A DNA stretch of 64,000 nt from Sphaeramia orbicularis (lineage: Eukaryota > Chordata > Actinopteri > Kurtiformes > Apogonidae). Below are positions 1 to 11,731 of the stretch, in pieces. A program made the position numbers and the translations under genes. The notes beneath the pieces are model-generated. The model saw only the letters and a program-made list of their open reading frames with translations, did no database searches and was not told where the DNA came from. Within the stretch, counting starts at the first letter, position 1. Every line of letters begins with the position of its first letter. The stretch covers positions 56,444,627 to 56,508,626 of the forward strand of contig NC_043957.1 in NCBI RefSeq assembly GCF_902148855.1. Reading direction: 5' to 3'.

Positions 1-900
1 CACCTACGCAACATCTCCAAACTCAGATCTATGGTGTCCACAAATGAGCTCGAGATGATCGTTCACGCTTTCGTATCTTCTCGCTTAGACTACTGCAACA
101 GCCTGTTTACATGCTTAAACAAGAAGGAGCTGGCCCGTCTACAGTTTGTCCAGAACTCTGCTGCCAGGCTCCTGACCCGCACAAACAGGAGAACCCACAT
201 CACTCCCATCCTTAAATCTCTCCACTGGCTCCCTGTTCTATATCGTCTTCATTTCAAAATTCTTCTGCTAACTTTCCGGGCCCTACATGGCCAGGCCCCT
301 GCATACATTGCTTCCCTGATCCAGCCCTACAGCTCGACTCGTAGCTTGAGGTCTTCAGGACAGCACCTGCTGATGGTTCCACGGACCTGTTTTAGCACAC
401 GCGGTGACAGGTCTTTTAAAGCTGTGGCACCACGTCTATGGAATGACCTGCCTCTACACCTACGGTCCATGGACTCTGTAGAGAGCTTTAAGAAACACCT
501 CCAAACCCTCCTGTTCAAAAAGGCTTTTTAGTCTCCCACCTGACCCAGGACCACCACAGACTGATTACACTCTATGTATTCATCATAACGTACTCCATGT
601 GTCATCCCCCCCCCCAGTCTCTCTATATCTCTATCGCTCTCTCTTTTCTCCTCCTTTACTCTCTCTCTCTCTCACTTTAACCCCAACTGGTCAAGGCAGA
701 CGTCCATCCTCCAGGAGTCTGGGTCTGCTCCAGGTTTCTGCTGTTAAAGGGAAGTTTTTCTTTCCTTCAGGAGCAAGTGTTTGCTCCTGAAGGATTCTGT
801 TGGGTCTCTGTAAACTTAATTTGATTCTGATTTGAATTGATAAAGCACTTTGTGACTCTGTCTGTGAAAAGTGCTCTATAAATAAAATTTACTTTACTTT
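1..900 (+). mobile_element. L2-type LINE, 3' end (ORF2 C-terminus plus 3' UTR)
   Basis: A 166-residue open frame (31-531) has the typical end of an L2/Maui-clade reverse transcriptase ORF, with motifs such as SRLDYCNSL, QNSAARLLT and SLHWLPV. It is followed by a 3' UTR with the fish L2 signature (the CTCCAGGAGTCTGGGTCTGC region near 710) and an end of the form AAAGTGCTCTATAAATAAA near 885. The 5' part lies outside the window. The element is 5'-truncated here and not mobile by itself. Confidence 0.85.
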
Positions 901-1441
901 AAGAAAATATCAGGTCTGCAATATATTGTGCTATTTCATTTCACAATACTGTGTCGATATTAAAAAGTACTGTATCAATATTTTTTAGGTATTTATTCAA
1001 ATGCAGATACTGTGGAGGTTCATTTTTGTTTTTATGTTTTTCTTTTTCCTTCATATTTTATTTATTTTTATTTTACACTCTTTTATTAAATAGTATTAGT
1101 TCATTTGTTGGGATTCCACAAAAATACTGTTCTGATGTTAGTTCTGAACTAATAGAGTATGAACATTTGAACAGGATCTGAAACTGTAATGACTGTAAAA
1201 CAGAATTGAAGTTTAAACACAGGAATATTTTGTGATATAACATTAGATCCTGCTCTGATCAAATAAAAATGTGTTTAGTATTTGTGCAGATTTCTGGTGT
1301 AATTCAATTCTTCAAGGAAATAATCATTTTAAAAAATGAAAACAAAAAAATTGCCTTTTAACAGTATCATGATATATTGTATCGCGATCCTAGTATTGTG
1401 ATTTGTATTTTATCGCCAGATTCTTGCTGATACACACCCCT
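900..1441. mobile_element. Non-autonomous DNA transposon fragment (hAT-like, right end near 1441)
   Basis: The segment is AT-rich. It ends in TCTTGCTGATACACACCCCT with an internal stretch resembling ATATTGTATCGCGATCCTAG, a terminal signature I recognise from dispersed fish repeats. The left end cannot be found next to the L2 tail, so it is probably truncated. Family assignment is tentative. Confidence 0.35.
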
Positions 1442-2504
1442 AGTATTTATATCTAGTTTTTTTTTTTTGCCTGGACAGAGAGGAGAGAACTGCAGAAAGG
1501 TGTATATTTTCAGATTCCAGTGTTTTTTTTTTCCTTCTGATTTCGGCTTCTGCTGCTTTAGTTTCCACTGAAAAAAAAAAAAATTAAGATGTAAGGGAAA
1601 AATATTCTATCATACTGTTTCTGCCCTAAAATGTTTTATATTGGGATTTATTTTACCTTCATCAAAAACCTGCAGCTCTTAGGTTTATACAGACATGTTA
1701 CACTTGTTAATATGGAATCTTACAAATATATTTTTGATTAGTCCTTCAGCCCTACAATGTGACTATGATAAAAATCAATAAAGTCCTTTTGTAAAATGTT
1801 TTGTAATGTGTAAGATTTTGTAAAGTTACATACAAAATAAAATTTTGTATGGAAAAAAAAAAAAAAAGATTTAGAAATGTGTTCCAACCCACCCCACTCC
1901 CGTCAACCATTGATAAACTGCTGCATTAATAAAGTGTTTTAAAGGTTAAAAGGAATACATTGATCATATTTTGTCGGAGGAACCAGTTCCATTTTTCATA
2001 TGTCATATGTCATAGGATTTTATCTGTAGATGTGTAAATAATGAACAAAATATACGCTTGGACGGATAATCTACTTTATTACTCCTACAGTCTCAACATT
2101 CACCATGTGGAATCAGCATCTATAAACACTGAAAGGATTATGTAATTTCTGTCTAATTCCAAAATGGTGGAACTGGCTGTGATAAACTTCTCAGCGTTAC
2201 AATCATACATCCTCTCCAAACCCTCGACCCAGGAACACTTCATCACAAACATTCATCAGTCACTCATTTGGAGGTGTGGTTTTCACCGTCCGTGAAAGAG
2301 ATGAACTAAAACTGAAGAGGATCGGTAAACTACACAGAGAAAAGAGGCAGGCACTCTTATAATATCCAAAAATCAGTTGATATAAAAGGTTTTCAAGTGA
2401 AGAACAGAGGAGAAGAAGTGGCAGTGGCAAGAACTAGGTTGGGACATACAAGACTAAGAGCACCAGTGTTTTTAATGGGGGTCATTCCATGGCAATTCAA
2501 CCAA
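1442..2504. other. Intergenic, no gene seen
   Basis: AT-rich sequence with short homopolymer runs. No long open frame, RNA gene or clear repeat boundary was recognised. A weak 'gggggtcattcc' block near 2478 abuts the long-inverted-repeat element that follows. Confidence 0.5.
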
Positions 2505-3326
2505 TGACCCCCTCAAAAAATTTTGAAAAAATTCACACTTGTTCACCTACCAGATAAACGAACACGTCCACAATTTTAACCCTTTCATGCACAGTGGTCA
2601 CTCCAGTGGACAGTTCTTCTCCAGCTGTTCTCTTCTATATTCATGGGTTTTGTTGTTTTAGTTCTATATCAGCCAACACAGTGGACGCTTATGCACCATC
2701 CCATAATAATACACTGACATTCAGACCATTACTGTAACTTTGTTGTTTTTGATAAACCTCATCTGCATTGACATGTTTTAGTGTAAATCAATTGCTAATT
2801 GTTGCTAGACTGTAATTAACTTTTTTTGTTGTTTTTTTTTTGCATATTATCTCCATGAAGTGAGTAATGACTAGTATTAGAGTATGATAAAATGTAAGAA
2901 AATGTCAGATTAGCTGCATTAATAATGTTTTTATTGCATAGTTTTCTATATCACTTTCTAATATTAGGTTTTAAATAAATGTTTCTTTGCTTCAAAAATT
3001 AAATGCATAGTGTCTGGCTGAGTGGACATTTTTGTAACTCCTTAAAAAAAACTTGATTGCATTGTTTTTTTCATGCCTGAAGAGAAATAATAACACTCAG
3101 GAAAAATATCTTGACTCAGGTTCTCATAATTCCTGCATGAAAGGGTTAATGTCATATCTGTAATAGTTTAGGAGATACAGCCCTTTGAAAACTGCAGTTC
3201 CACACCCTAGTTCAAATATCTCCAGTATTATCATAACTTGTGCAATAACTAATCAGTGCCATTCTACTGTTAAAAATGCCATTTACACCTACGTTTGTGT
3301 ACAATTTGAAGAATATATAGTCATGC

Positions 3327-3365
<39 letters not shown>

Positions 3366-4003
3366 TAATAGAACCAGTTCTATCCCAAAGCTAAAACTGT
3401 GTGCACAACATCTTGAAACATATATGAAGACATGGTAAAAATTTCAGTATTTTCATTAACTGGCCACATGGTATTTTGGGTGCTCAAATAAAGAGTATTT
3501 TTGTGAAAAATTGAAATCGGCCCATTTTATTCATTGCCTCACAGCAACACTTTTCATGTAAATGTAGTCCTTTTGCAGTATATTGTTGCATCTTGACCAT
3601 AAGAATCCATGCAAAAAAAATTCGGTCTGTACGTTCATCCATTCTGTCACAGTGCAAGCCTGAAGAGAGAGGACATTTGGAAGAATGAGCCTTTTGGCCT
3701 GATTTCAAAGCCTCATGGACCAAACATGAAGGCACCTACAATTATTTTGATGCAAAATCTGGTCTTTTCAGGGGGATTTCAGCCCAGACAGTCAGTTCCA
3801 GCGGTGTGGATGGAATACCTAAGGACATAGAGCTCCTCAAAGTTGGCCCAAAAGCAAATTTGCAAAATTTAAATAAAAAAACATTAATTTTCAAAGGGCT
3901 GTATCTCCTAAACTATTACAGCTGTGACATTAAAATTTTGGATGTGTTCGTTTATCTGGTAGGTGAACAAGTGTGAATTTTTCAGAATTTTCTGAGGGGG
4001 TCA
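2505..4003. mobile_element. Long-terminal-inverted-repeat element interrupted by a TTAA MITE
   Basis: The left arm (about 2505-2579 continuing at 3146-3190) is the reverse complement of the right arm (about 3890-4003). Shared blocks are TGACCCCCTC, TTCACACTTGTTCACCTACC, AGATAAACGAACAC and the stretch around TAATAGTTTAGGAGATACAG. The arms are over 110 bp each, and the middle holds no recognisable transposase, so it is non-autonomous. The left arm is split by the MITE at 2580-3145. Superfamily unknown. Confidence 0.7.
2580..3145. mobile_element. piggyBac-type MITE, family A (CCCTTTCATGCA ends, TTAA target)
   Basis: The left end CCCTTTCATGCAC and right end TGCATGAAAGGG are inverted repeats directly flanked by TTAA at 2576-2579 and 3146-3149. 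Removing the 566-bp element with one TTAA restores the uninterrupted arm of the host element, as judged by its inverted partner at 3890-3960. TTAA duplication and a CCC start fit the piggyBac superfamily. No ORF is present. Confidence 0.85.
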
Positions 4004-4029
4004 TGTGGGGCACTGTCTGAAATCTGGTA

Positions 4030-4484
4030 GATTTGGGATGGGCCCATGGGCAAGTGCGTTTCAGATAAATGTGATGTTTGTAATGAAATCCAAAATGTAG
4101 AGCATGTCATCATAAAGTGTAACAAATATAATGCAACGAGGGAGGAGTTACAAGACAGGATAAATAAATTAGAATGAAGATGGAGTTTAAAAGGAATATT
4201 AAGCAGAAATGATAACATGGGAGAGTGCAATAAGGCTCTCTGCTTTTTTCTGAGAGAAACAGAAATAACAGATAAGACATAAATTCTAATGTATATCGTA
4301 TTATGTTAATAATGATGCTATTTTTAGCTCTACCTCTATATTTATTTGTTTGTTATTATTATTATTAGATAGATTGTAACCTAAAGTAGTATACCCTGAG
4401 TTGCACACTCCAGTATAGTAGGTGACAGTATACACCTTTGAATGTTGGTTGTAATCCACCAGATAAATGAGAGAAGAAGAGAAA
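4030..4484 (+). mobile_element. LINE 3' fragment (zinc-knuckle C-terminus), host of the Tx1/L1 insertion
   Basis: The translation around 4060-4177 reads CDVCNEIQNVEHVIIKCNKY, the Cys-rich C-terminal motif of a non-LTR reverse transcriptase ORF. It is followed by an A/T-rich 3' UTR. The 3' tail, AAATGAGAGAAGAAGA at 4465-4480, is duplicated at 5832-5847, where the (AAG)n tail continues to 5895. This LINE end was therefore split by the next element. Confidence 0.65.
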
Positions 4485-5317
4485 ATCGTTGTTTAACACA
4501 GAATGGATGGAGAAAAATATTTGGTCTGTGATTCATTTGGTTGATAATAGTGGAAATATTCTATTGTACAGGGATTTTTGTCAGAAATATGATTTTGCTT
4601 GCAGCAACAACTCTTATGATTCCATTATCAAAGCCATTCCAAATTCCATTTTCTGCATCATCAGAGGAATCCTCATGGATCCAAATCCAATCACACCTTA
4701 TTTACCTCAGCTTCTGATTGGAGGATCCAGCTTTAAAGAACTAAAAGTCCCCAAGAAAGTAATTAGGAAAATCCTCAACTACAATTCAAATCCCATCCTG
4801 TCCTATAGAAACTCTATTTCTCAATTTTATACACTTACATTTATATGAATTTTGTGAACCCAATATTTAAAGTTTCCTTTAAACCCAAAAGCCAAAGAAA
4901 TTCAGTTTAAAATTCTGAATGGAGTCTATCCCTCCAGTGATCTGATAAAACAACAATGTGGTTTTGAAACAAATAACTGTGTTTTCTGTCATGAGACTGA
5001 AACCACAGTTCATTTATTTTCCCATTGCATGTATGTGGAAGCGTTTGGACCAGACATTTACGACTGGCTTCACACAAACGTTTGCCTTCCTGAAGAATTT
5101 TCCATAACGGACATTACTTATGGACACGTACTGGACAATGTCAAAGACAGCTTTTTACTAAATAATATCATTCTGGGTCAGTTTTACACACACAAATGTA
5201 AACATTTGAAGATGAAACCCACATTTTCCAGTTTCCATAATGAGTTTCGGCTCTATATGAAAACTGTCAAATACATGAAGAGTAAACCTGCATTGAAGCT
5301 TCTATCAGTTATTACCT

Positions 5318-5560
5318 CTGACAGGAGGTGTTGGGATCACTTTGCTTTGTGTGTTTGCATGTGTGCGTGCATGTGTGTTTGTTTGTTTGTTTGTTTGTGA
5401 GCAAGATAACTCAAAAAGTTATGGACGGATTTTCATGAAATTTTCAGGAAAGGTTGATACTGGCACAAGGAAGAAATGATTAAATTTTGGTGGTGATCGG
5501 GGGGCTGGGGGCAGATCTGTGTTGGCGGAGGTCTGCGCTCTCTGAGTGCTTTTCTTGTTG
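5318..5560 (+). repeat. Partial ACCTCC palindromic dispersed repeat
   Basis: The segment begins ATTACCTCTGACAGGAGGTG with GATCACTTTGCTTTGTGTG behind it, and ends near GGCGGAGGTCTGCGCTCTCTGAGTGC. It matches in layout the longer copies at 15165-15853 and in the 5S array. It replaces the end of the LINE ORF frame, which suggests insertion into the LINE or acquisition by it. Confidence 0.55.
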
Positions 5561-5593
5561 AAAAATATAATTTGTACAACAGCCCCAGACCCC

Positions 5594-5648
5594 CCACCTC
5601 ATTTTATTTGTTAATTTTATTTATTTATTTATTTATTTATGTATTTAT

Positions 5649-5679
<31 letters not shown>

Positions 5680-5685
5680 TTTATT
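5594..5685. repeat. (ATTT)n/(ATT)n simple repeat
   Basis: Tandem ATTT and ATT units in the 3' UTR of the Tx1/L1 LINE. Confidence 0.8.
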
Positions 5686-5838
5686 TTTTTTTCAAAAATT
5701 GCAGTCTTCACGGTTATTAACATCTATATTTGTACTCTTATTTGCACCTGTGCCTTTGTATGTTCGTTAATACGGATGCCAAGTTGTTTGTATATTTGTA
5801 TATTTTCAATTAAAAAAATAAAATAAATAAAAAATGAG

Positions 5839-5895
5839 AGAAGAAGAAGAAGAAGAAGAAGAAGAAGAAGAAGAAGAAGAAGAAGAAGAAGAAGA
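5839..5895 (+). repeat. (AAG)n microsatellite at LINE 3' tail
   Basis: About nineteen AAG units, the continuation of the GAGAAGAAGA tail seen at 4471-4480. It probably expanded from the LINE tail. Confidence 0.85.
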
Positions 5896-6210
5896 TCAGT
5901 AAACTCATCTCCTCCTCAGATTTGGCTGCAGTTCAAACTCCAGTCCGCAGGGGGCGCTAGTACAATCATCCCGCTGCCGACTGTCTCAGTTACCTTCCAA
6001 ACCCATAGTAACATATGTTAGCCTCCTGCTTAACAAACAGTTTGAGAGATTTTTGGGTTTCACAAACTGTCGATCCTGGTTTCAGCGTTTCCTTCTGGGT
6101 TTCCGCCTTGAATAAAGTGGAGTCGGCCAACCGAAGAGGTAGAGCAATCTGAAACTGGCACGGACTAAATGCTGAGTGATGCTAACTGGCTTTGGTTAGC
6201 TAACCAAACC
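5886..6210 (+). promoter_or_regulatory. Candidate promoter / 5' untranslated exon of the first ZNF318-like gene
   Basis: This is the only GC-richer unique stretch upstream of the 7915 splice acceptor. It contains a CTCF-like site (GCAGGGGGCGCTAG near 5948). A possible splice donor, GAAGAG followed by GTAGAG near 6138, could join a non-coding first exon to the coding exon that starts at 7915. There is no TATA box in the expected place and no transcript evidence, so this is a guess from position. Confidence 0.25.
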
Positions 6211-6920
6211 AAAAATGCCTCAGCTAACAAACTACATTTCTGTCTGTTTTATATACGTAAACACCAAGACAAAGCAGTTCTCGTATTTGTGTAGTAATGA
6301 GCAGGAAAGGATGAAAATGCAGAATGGTAATTTGTAATTGTCTTGGAAAAGCTAACGCTAGCTGGACTCTGCTACTTGGCTGGCGACCTCTTAGTTCAGA
6401 CAAAGTCATTAAATACGAAAGATATTTAGCACACCAGCAGTTCTACCAGCTTATCAGTAAGGTTTTCAGATTGTACAATACGTGATCCTCAGAGTATGTG
6501 GGTAGATGTACTTCTGCTGAATGTTCTGTCCTAAGGCCTAGTGTTAATGCCACAGACAGTCCAGTAAATCACATGGATCCACACACCAGGCATTTCAGAC
6601 CATCTGTCCAGCCTTAGTAGTGCTTTAGCTTTTACATTAAAACACATTACAGTAAAAGGAGGTACAAAGACACAAGTTTTCAGAGGTACAGGGATGAGGG
6701 AGGTGTTGGGTGTCACTGGGTGTTATAAAGATGTACAAGTATGTGCATGTATATTTATGTGTATATGTGTGTGTGTATAGATCTGTGTATGAATATGTAT
6801 TTACATATATGTTATTGTATTATATGTTTATACAAACCATATTATATTTCTTCATAGTAATATAAAGCCAGAAACCTAATTATTTAATAATATGTATCAG
6901 TTATATTATGGTATATAGTA

Positions 6921-7015
6921 GGGGTGTCAAACTCATTTTAGTTCTGGGGCCACATTCAGCTAAATTTAATCTGCAATGGGCCGGACCAGTAAAATAATAA
7001 CATGATAATATATAA
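6921..7015 (+). mobile_element. hAT MITE fragment (GGGGTGTCAAACTC end)
   Basis: Begins AGGGGTGTCAAACTCATTTT and continues with the GGGCCACATTCAGC and GGGCCGGACCAGTAAAAT blocks shared with the copies at 32054, 33332 and 38593. Only the first ~95 bp are present before unrelated sequence starts. Confidence 0.7.
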
Positions 7016-7700
7016 ATAGGGATGTAACAATTACCGGTATAACAATAAACCACGGTAAAATTGCAGATGGTTAGTATTACCGTTTAAATTCTAATTATCA
7101 TGATAACCATGTTTGATTACCGCACGTTTAGGGGAAAAAACCCTGTGTAAAGATCTGCTTTTATGTCAAATATTTGAGTATAGTTTTAATTTATTACAAT
7201 TTTGATTTTGTATACCTAATATTTGGAACCAATATTCACTTTTAAAGTCTTTGTGTTTGTCTTTGTGACAAAAATAAAGGAAAAAATGTTATTTTCACTG
7301 AAAAATGCAAGACAGAGGATATTATAATAAATAGTGATAAATCACTTAAGAAAGATTAAATGGAGAGGGAATTTTAATTTGGGAAATGCCACAAAGGTAC
7401 CACTGGGTCTTTATGGGTTAAACTGGGGAAAAAGCCCACAAAACAATTTGATATTTATTTTGGTATTCATCATTTACTGATATAGTTAATGTCTACCACA
7501 AAGGAGATCAGAAATCCTCCAAGCATAGTACCAAATTAAGTAATGTAAAACACTCCTACTAAGATTGTTAAAATATCCTGCTTGTCTCACTCTTTAAGTT
7601 CTACCCTATGAGGAGATTTTTTTTGGAATGTAATTTAAAAGGAAAAAAAAAACAGAACACATACCTGACATTGTTTTGAAGGTTTTGTTTATAAGTAGGG
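7016..7700. mobile_element. Possible second MITE (GGGATGTAACAATTACCGG start)
   Basis: An abrupt change at 7018 starts GGGATGTAACAATTACCGGT, followed by repeated ATTACCG and ATCATGATAACC motifs that I recognise from fish dispersed repeats. The right end is not clear; a GGGGTGTCAAAGG block at 7699 may be the end of this or of the interrupted hAT MITE. Confidence 0.35.
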
Positions 7701-7951
7701 GTGTCAAAGGTTAAATGTAGATTATTTGGAAGAATGAATAATTTAATGCAACTCACATGTTACATTCTTTTTTTTTTCCCCATGAATTATGAGGTCAAAA
7801 TGTTACACAATAATTTAAATAACCTTAGTGAATCCATGCAGGGTGAAGTGACTAAATAGCTGGAGGATTATTTTCGGTCTTTGATGAATGTCTCCCTTTT
7901 TCTTTCTCGTGCAGTCTATTCCATCCACTCAACAGCCTCAGTCTCTGTGAG

Positions 7952-10900
7952 ATGATGTACTCGAACAGGTCCGAGTATGGCCACAGGCGGCAGCACAGCG
8001 ACAGAGACTCCAGGCCCTGGGATAACTATGATGACAGAAGAGAAGAGAGGCGTGAATCTCAAAGAGATATTAGGCGTGACTCCTATGAGAAGTATGATAA
8101 ATATGGTGGGGATGGACACAGCAGGACGCAGGGGATGAGCAGAAGTAGAGAGTACAGTGACTCACCCAAGAGGCCGTACAGTAAAGACTTGAAAAGGGGT
8201 CGCAGTAGGAAGAGCCCAGTGAGAAGGGGCATGTCCTCAACTGACTGGAGTGTCCCTGAAAAGAAGAGGAGAACGTTTTCAGAGGAAGAAGATGATCTTT
8301 ACAGATACAAACGTGAGCCTGAGGATGAACCGTATAGGCAGTCACCAGACAAATTCTCACATAAACATAGAGCCAAGGATTATAAACATACACCACCACA
8401 AGAAGAGGAGTTCAGATACAGGAAAACGCCTCAGGAATCCAGATACAGCCTTCGGCACGAAGAGTTTCCTTCCAAGCCACGGCCAGATGATTCGACGTAC
8501 AGACGTACATCTGGATATTACACAGATAGAGATGGTGGAGACAGAAGCCAAGACCATTCACGAGAGAGAGAACAATCACAAGATCACTCCATGAAGGTTG
8601 GTCACATTGTGAAATCTCCTCATGTCCCATAAATCTGTGTGTGGTTTACCTGTAACTGCTGCTTTGTGTTTATTAATCAGACATTGTTGTATACTGAACA
8701 GCGTTATGGCCAACCTCAAGAGAGGAGTGACAGCTTTTCCACCGACTACGAGGACCATCGTCAGAACAGGACCAGAGTTCCATTGAGCAGCTCAAGTGGG
8801 CAGGTCGGTTTTATTTCGCTGGTGTCACACTAAATTTTGTGCTAAAAATAGGCGTGGGCTTCAGGATACCCGTTAACAGCAGAGTAGTGGTGGACGGTGT
8901 AGCGACAATCTTTTGAGGTTGAATTACATTACAAACCAAGCAAAAAGTTAGTGGTCTGCATTGGGGCTATATGTTGTTTTTGGACTAACAATACTGAGAG
9001 GAAACCCAGAAACAAGTCTTTGCATAATGTTCAGTTATTTCTGAATGAATACTGTGCCTGCAATTTCTAAAGTCTACGTACATCTGTGACAGCTGCAGTG
9101 TTTTCCATGAATGTACACAAACTGTAGTATCCTGCCCTAGTCTAATTTGTCCTAGCACATAATGAACAAAAAAAAAATTACATGCTTGTCATAAGTACAT
9201 AAAAGCTCCCTAATGTTGTTTTGTGCCATTGCTTTAGCTTTTGCTGCCTGAAATCAAGAGTTTATTTCATCAGAGGCAGCAAAACAACATGTTACACTCC
9301 TGCATGTTTAAGTGGACTATTTTAGGTCTGAAACACAATATATACTTGAACACCTTGAAATCTAAGGGAAGATTTTTGTGTTTGTGTGGGTTAGGGTGTG
9401 TTTTTTTATTGTGCCACTGTAGACAAGGGCTGCAACTAAAGAGTTTTTCAACTGTCGACTAGTCATCAACTACTGTAATGACTTGTCAACTAGTCAGATT
9501 ATGAGCTGCAAAAAAACAAAACAATGGCTGTTCTGTTTATTGCAGCAATCAAATAATTTTCTTTGCTTTAACAAGAAGATTTGGTGCACAACAATCAGAA
9601 TGCATAACAAAGTTTGTTAAACAAATATTCAACTCAATATTCAACAAATATTGCAGCAGCAATAAATACTAAATACTTCTCCCTTACAAAAAGGTGCATT
9701 TTGTGCATAACAATACCAGTGTCAAACAAAGTTTGTTAAACAACTAAATACTCAAGATTTGCAGTCAGTAATAAAATTAATATTTTTCCTTAAAAGTGCA
9801 TTTTGTGCATAATAATTATAGTGTCGAACAGACTAATTTTGCCGTTGACTAGTCATTGCAGCCCTACTTGATATGTTATACTATACAACTTTGCATGATA
9901 AATCATCTGCCTGTACTGTGTGTCTCTTAAATGGACATGGATTGCATAAAAAGACAGATATGACATCCTTATGTTGGCTTTTGGTTTGAAGAAATCTGTG
10001 GCACCATTTACATATATTGGATCAAAGAGCAGCTATCTTCACCCTGGCCCAGGACAGGTTTCACACCTGTAAAATTAGTTGGGATCAGAATAAAAATTTC
10101 AAAACTGAAGTAGATGTAAAAGGGCTCTAAAGAATCCCTAGAAACAGCTTTTATACTCACCATTCGTTTCTGTAAAATACAGTATTTAAACAGGTACTCG
10201 GGCCATTTAAAATAAGTATTAGTAAACTGGAAACTTTCAATGACATTTTTTTTGTCATATAATAACGTAAACTGTATGTTTTTTTTTTTCTGAAAGGCAG
10301 ATCATATGACAGAGTAACATTCTTTACAATACAGATCATCACCTGCCCGGGCCAATTCCATAACGATAAAGTGATTTGGAGAAAAGATAATGTCCTAGTG
10401 AAATATATCCTGTTTGTGTTTCTCAACAGACTTTTGAACATCATGTCATTAGGAAAACCGGGAAAAGTCCTCTTCCTGAGCCAAAAAAACCAGCGAAGGG
10501 TTTCCAACGTTTCCTTGACGTGCTCAACAAGGGTGTGAATTTCAATGTGCTAACCAAGATAGTGAATCAGACTCATACAGAAGCAGACGACCGACCACGT
10601 TCTCCAGCGTCTTTCCAGAGTGCTGAAGATCGCCCATGGTCTCCCTCTGGTTCCACTTGGAGGCAACAGGGAGGCCACAAAAATACTGAGTACTGGAATG
10701 AGACAGATGAAAGTGTCAGACGGGTTTCTCCTCGGCCTCATCACAGGTCTTTCAGTCCGAACAGGTGTGATGCATCTGATGAAAAGGCTACACAAACAAG
10801 AGGTGAAGGAAGAAGCTATTTTAGCCTCAACCGTAGATCTCTGTCCCCACTTGGTTCAGAAAAGACCACTCTGACTCCTGAAGATGAGCACAAACACAGG

Positions 10901-11635
10901 CAAATGCAGGATGTTCTGCAGGCCATTGGGATGAATTTAGGATTTGATGAGCTGGGCCAAATGTCCCATCGAATTCAGGAGCGGTTATATGGAAAGAAAG
11001 ATAGCGACAGGGGTCGAGATTGTAAAGAAAGCAGGGAGACGAAGAGAAGTCAAGCATTTTCTCCAAGACGGCGAAGTAGATCATCATCCAGTCAGAGTAG
11101 TTTTAGCCCCGCGAGTCAGAACTATTACAGGAGAAGCAACTCACACAGCATCCCGAGAGAGGAAACGGAGCCTGATCAACATGTTGAATATAGTCACCAG
11201 AGCAGTAGCTCTGTACAGGACAGTGAGAGAAGTGAAACTTACTCGAAGGAAAACACTGGTGCATATCAAACATTCAATCCAAACCCCTCCAACACTGTAT
11301 CCGAACCACCTCTGATGCCAGCGAGCCCGGTGGTGGGCTACACACCGCTGCCATATGCAGCTCTGTCTCCAAATGTGCCCCCTACTGGACCTCAGTTCTT
11401 CTTGCCTCAGCTGCCCCCCTTCCTCCATTACCCTCCCATCCCACCAATGAACATTTTTCCAGCAGTCCTAGCTCAAACAAGGCAGCTTGTCTACCCTCAT
11501 ATTAGTAATCATTCACCATCACTTCTTCGTCTGCCGGACTTGCATCCACCTCAGCCTCTCAGCACCGTGCAAAAATCTAAACCAATGGCAAGGCCCCGCT
11601 GTTTGCAAGTCATTGAAACCAAACAACCAGGATGA
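7952..11635 (+). CDS. ZNF318-like protein 1 (finger-less, three coding exons)
   Basis: Coding exons are 7952-8596, 8681-8803 and 10430-11635, all joined in phase 0 with GT/AG ends (ATGAAG|GTTGGT, ATTAATCAG|, GGGCAG|GTCGGT, CTCAACAG|). They give about 657 residues. The exon opens at an acceptor at 7915, so a 5' untranslated exon lies upstream. The N-terminus is rich in Arg, Ser, Asp and Tyr (SR/RD-like). Exon 3 has two blocks that I match to mammalian ZNF318: GFQRFLDVLNKGVNFNVL and a helix-like block ending RIQERLYGKKDS. A proline-rich tail and PRCLQVIET follow. ZNF318 is a nuclear protein, but its C2H2 fingers, which lie further downstream in the mammalian protein, are absent here and the gene stops. 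A role as a nuclear, possibly RNA-linked, factor is inference. A tandem paralogue follows at 18.2 kb. Confidence 0.8.
8804..10429 (+). other. Intron 2 of ZNF318-like gene 1
   Basis: Bounded by GTCGGT at 8804 and TTCTCAACAG ending at 10429. It contains an hAT-like MITE (about 9426-9866) and otherwise no recognised feature. A TATA-poor, T-rich tract precedes the acceptor. Confidence 0.7.
9426..9866. mobile_element. hAT-like MITE (AGGGCTGCAACTA ends)
   Basis: The left end AAGGGCTGCAACTAA with CGACTAGTC close by is mirrored by the right end GTTGACTAGTCATTGCAGCCCTA. The inverted terminal block AGGGCTGCAA plus the inner GACTAGTC motif are typical of a fish hAT MITE family. No coding capacity. Target duplication not convincing. 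Confidence 0.6.
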
Positions 11636-11689
11636 AGGCGGTTGCATTCGCGTGTATGAGACGACGCATTCAGACTGTTGTAGTTGAAC

Positions 11690-11695
11690 AATAAA
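11690..11695 (+). terminator. Polyadenylation signal AATAAA of ZNF318-like gene 1
   Basis: AATAAA lies 55 bp after the stop codon, in the short unique stretch before the hAT element that begins at 11732. Confidence 0.65.
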
Positions 11696-11731
11696 GCCTT
11701 TTCCTCTGGCGGATGGAAATAATGTCTCGAG

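Larger units (their letters stand above)
4481..5831 (+). mobile_element. Tx1/L1-clade LINE, 5'-truncated, inserted in another LINE tail
   Basis: Open frames at 4489-4848 and 5029-5330 encode the C-terminal part of an L1/Tx1-type ORF2. Motifs include NPKAKEIQFKILNGVYPSSD, a Cys-His block (NCVFCHETETTVHLFSHC) and FHNEFRLYMKTVKYMKS. The reading frame changes near 4840, so the copy is broken. It ends in AATAAAATAAATAAA and is flanked by a 16-bp target duplication (4465-4480 and 5832-5847). An ACCTCC-type repeat sits in its 3' part. Confidence 0.75.

Noticed and set aside
5940-5960. CTCF site as a firm call
   Set aside because: The core GCAGGGGGCGCT is good, but the upstream CC positions do not fit fully; kept only as part of the promoter candidate.
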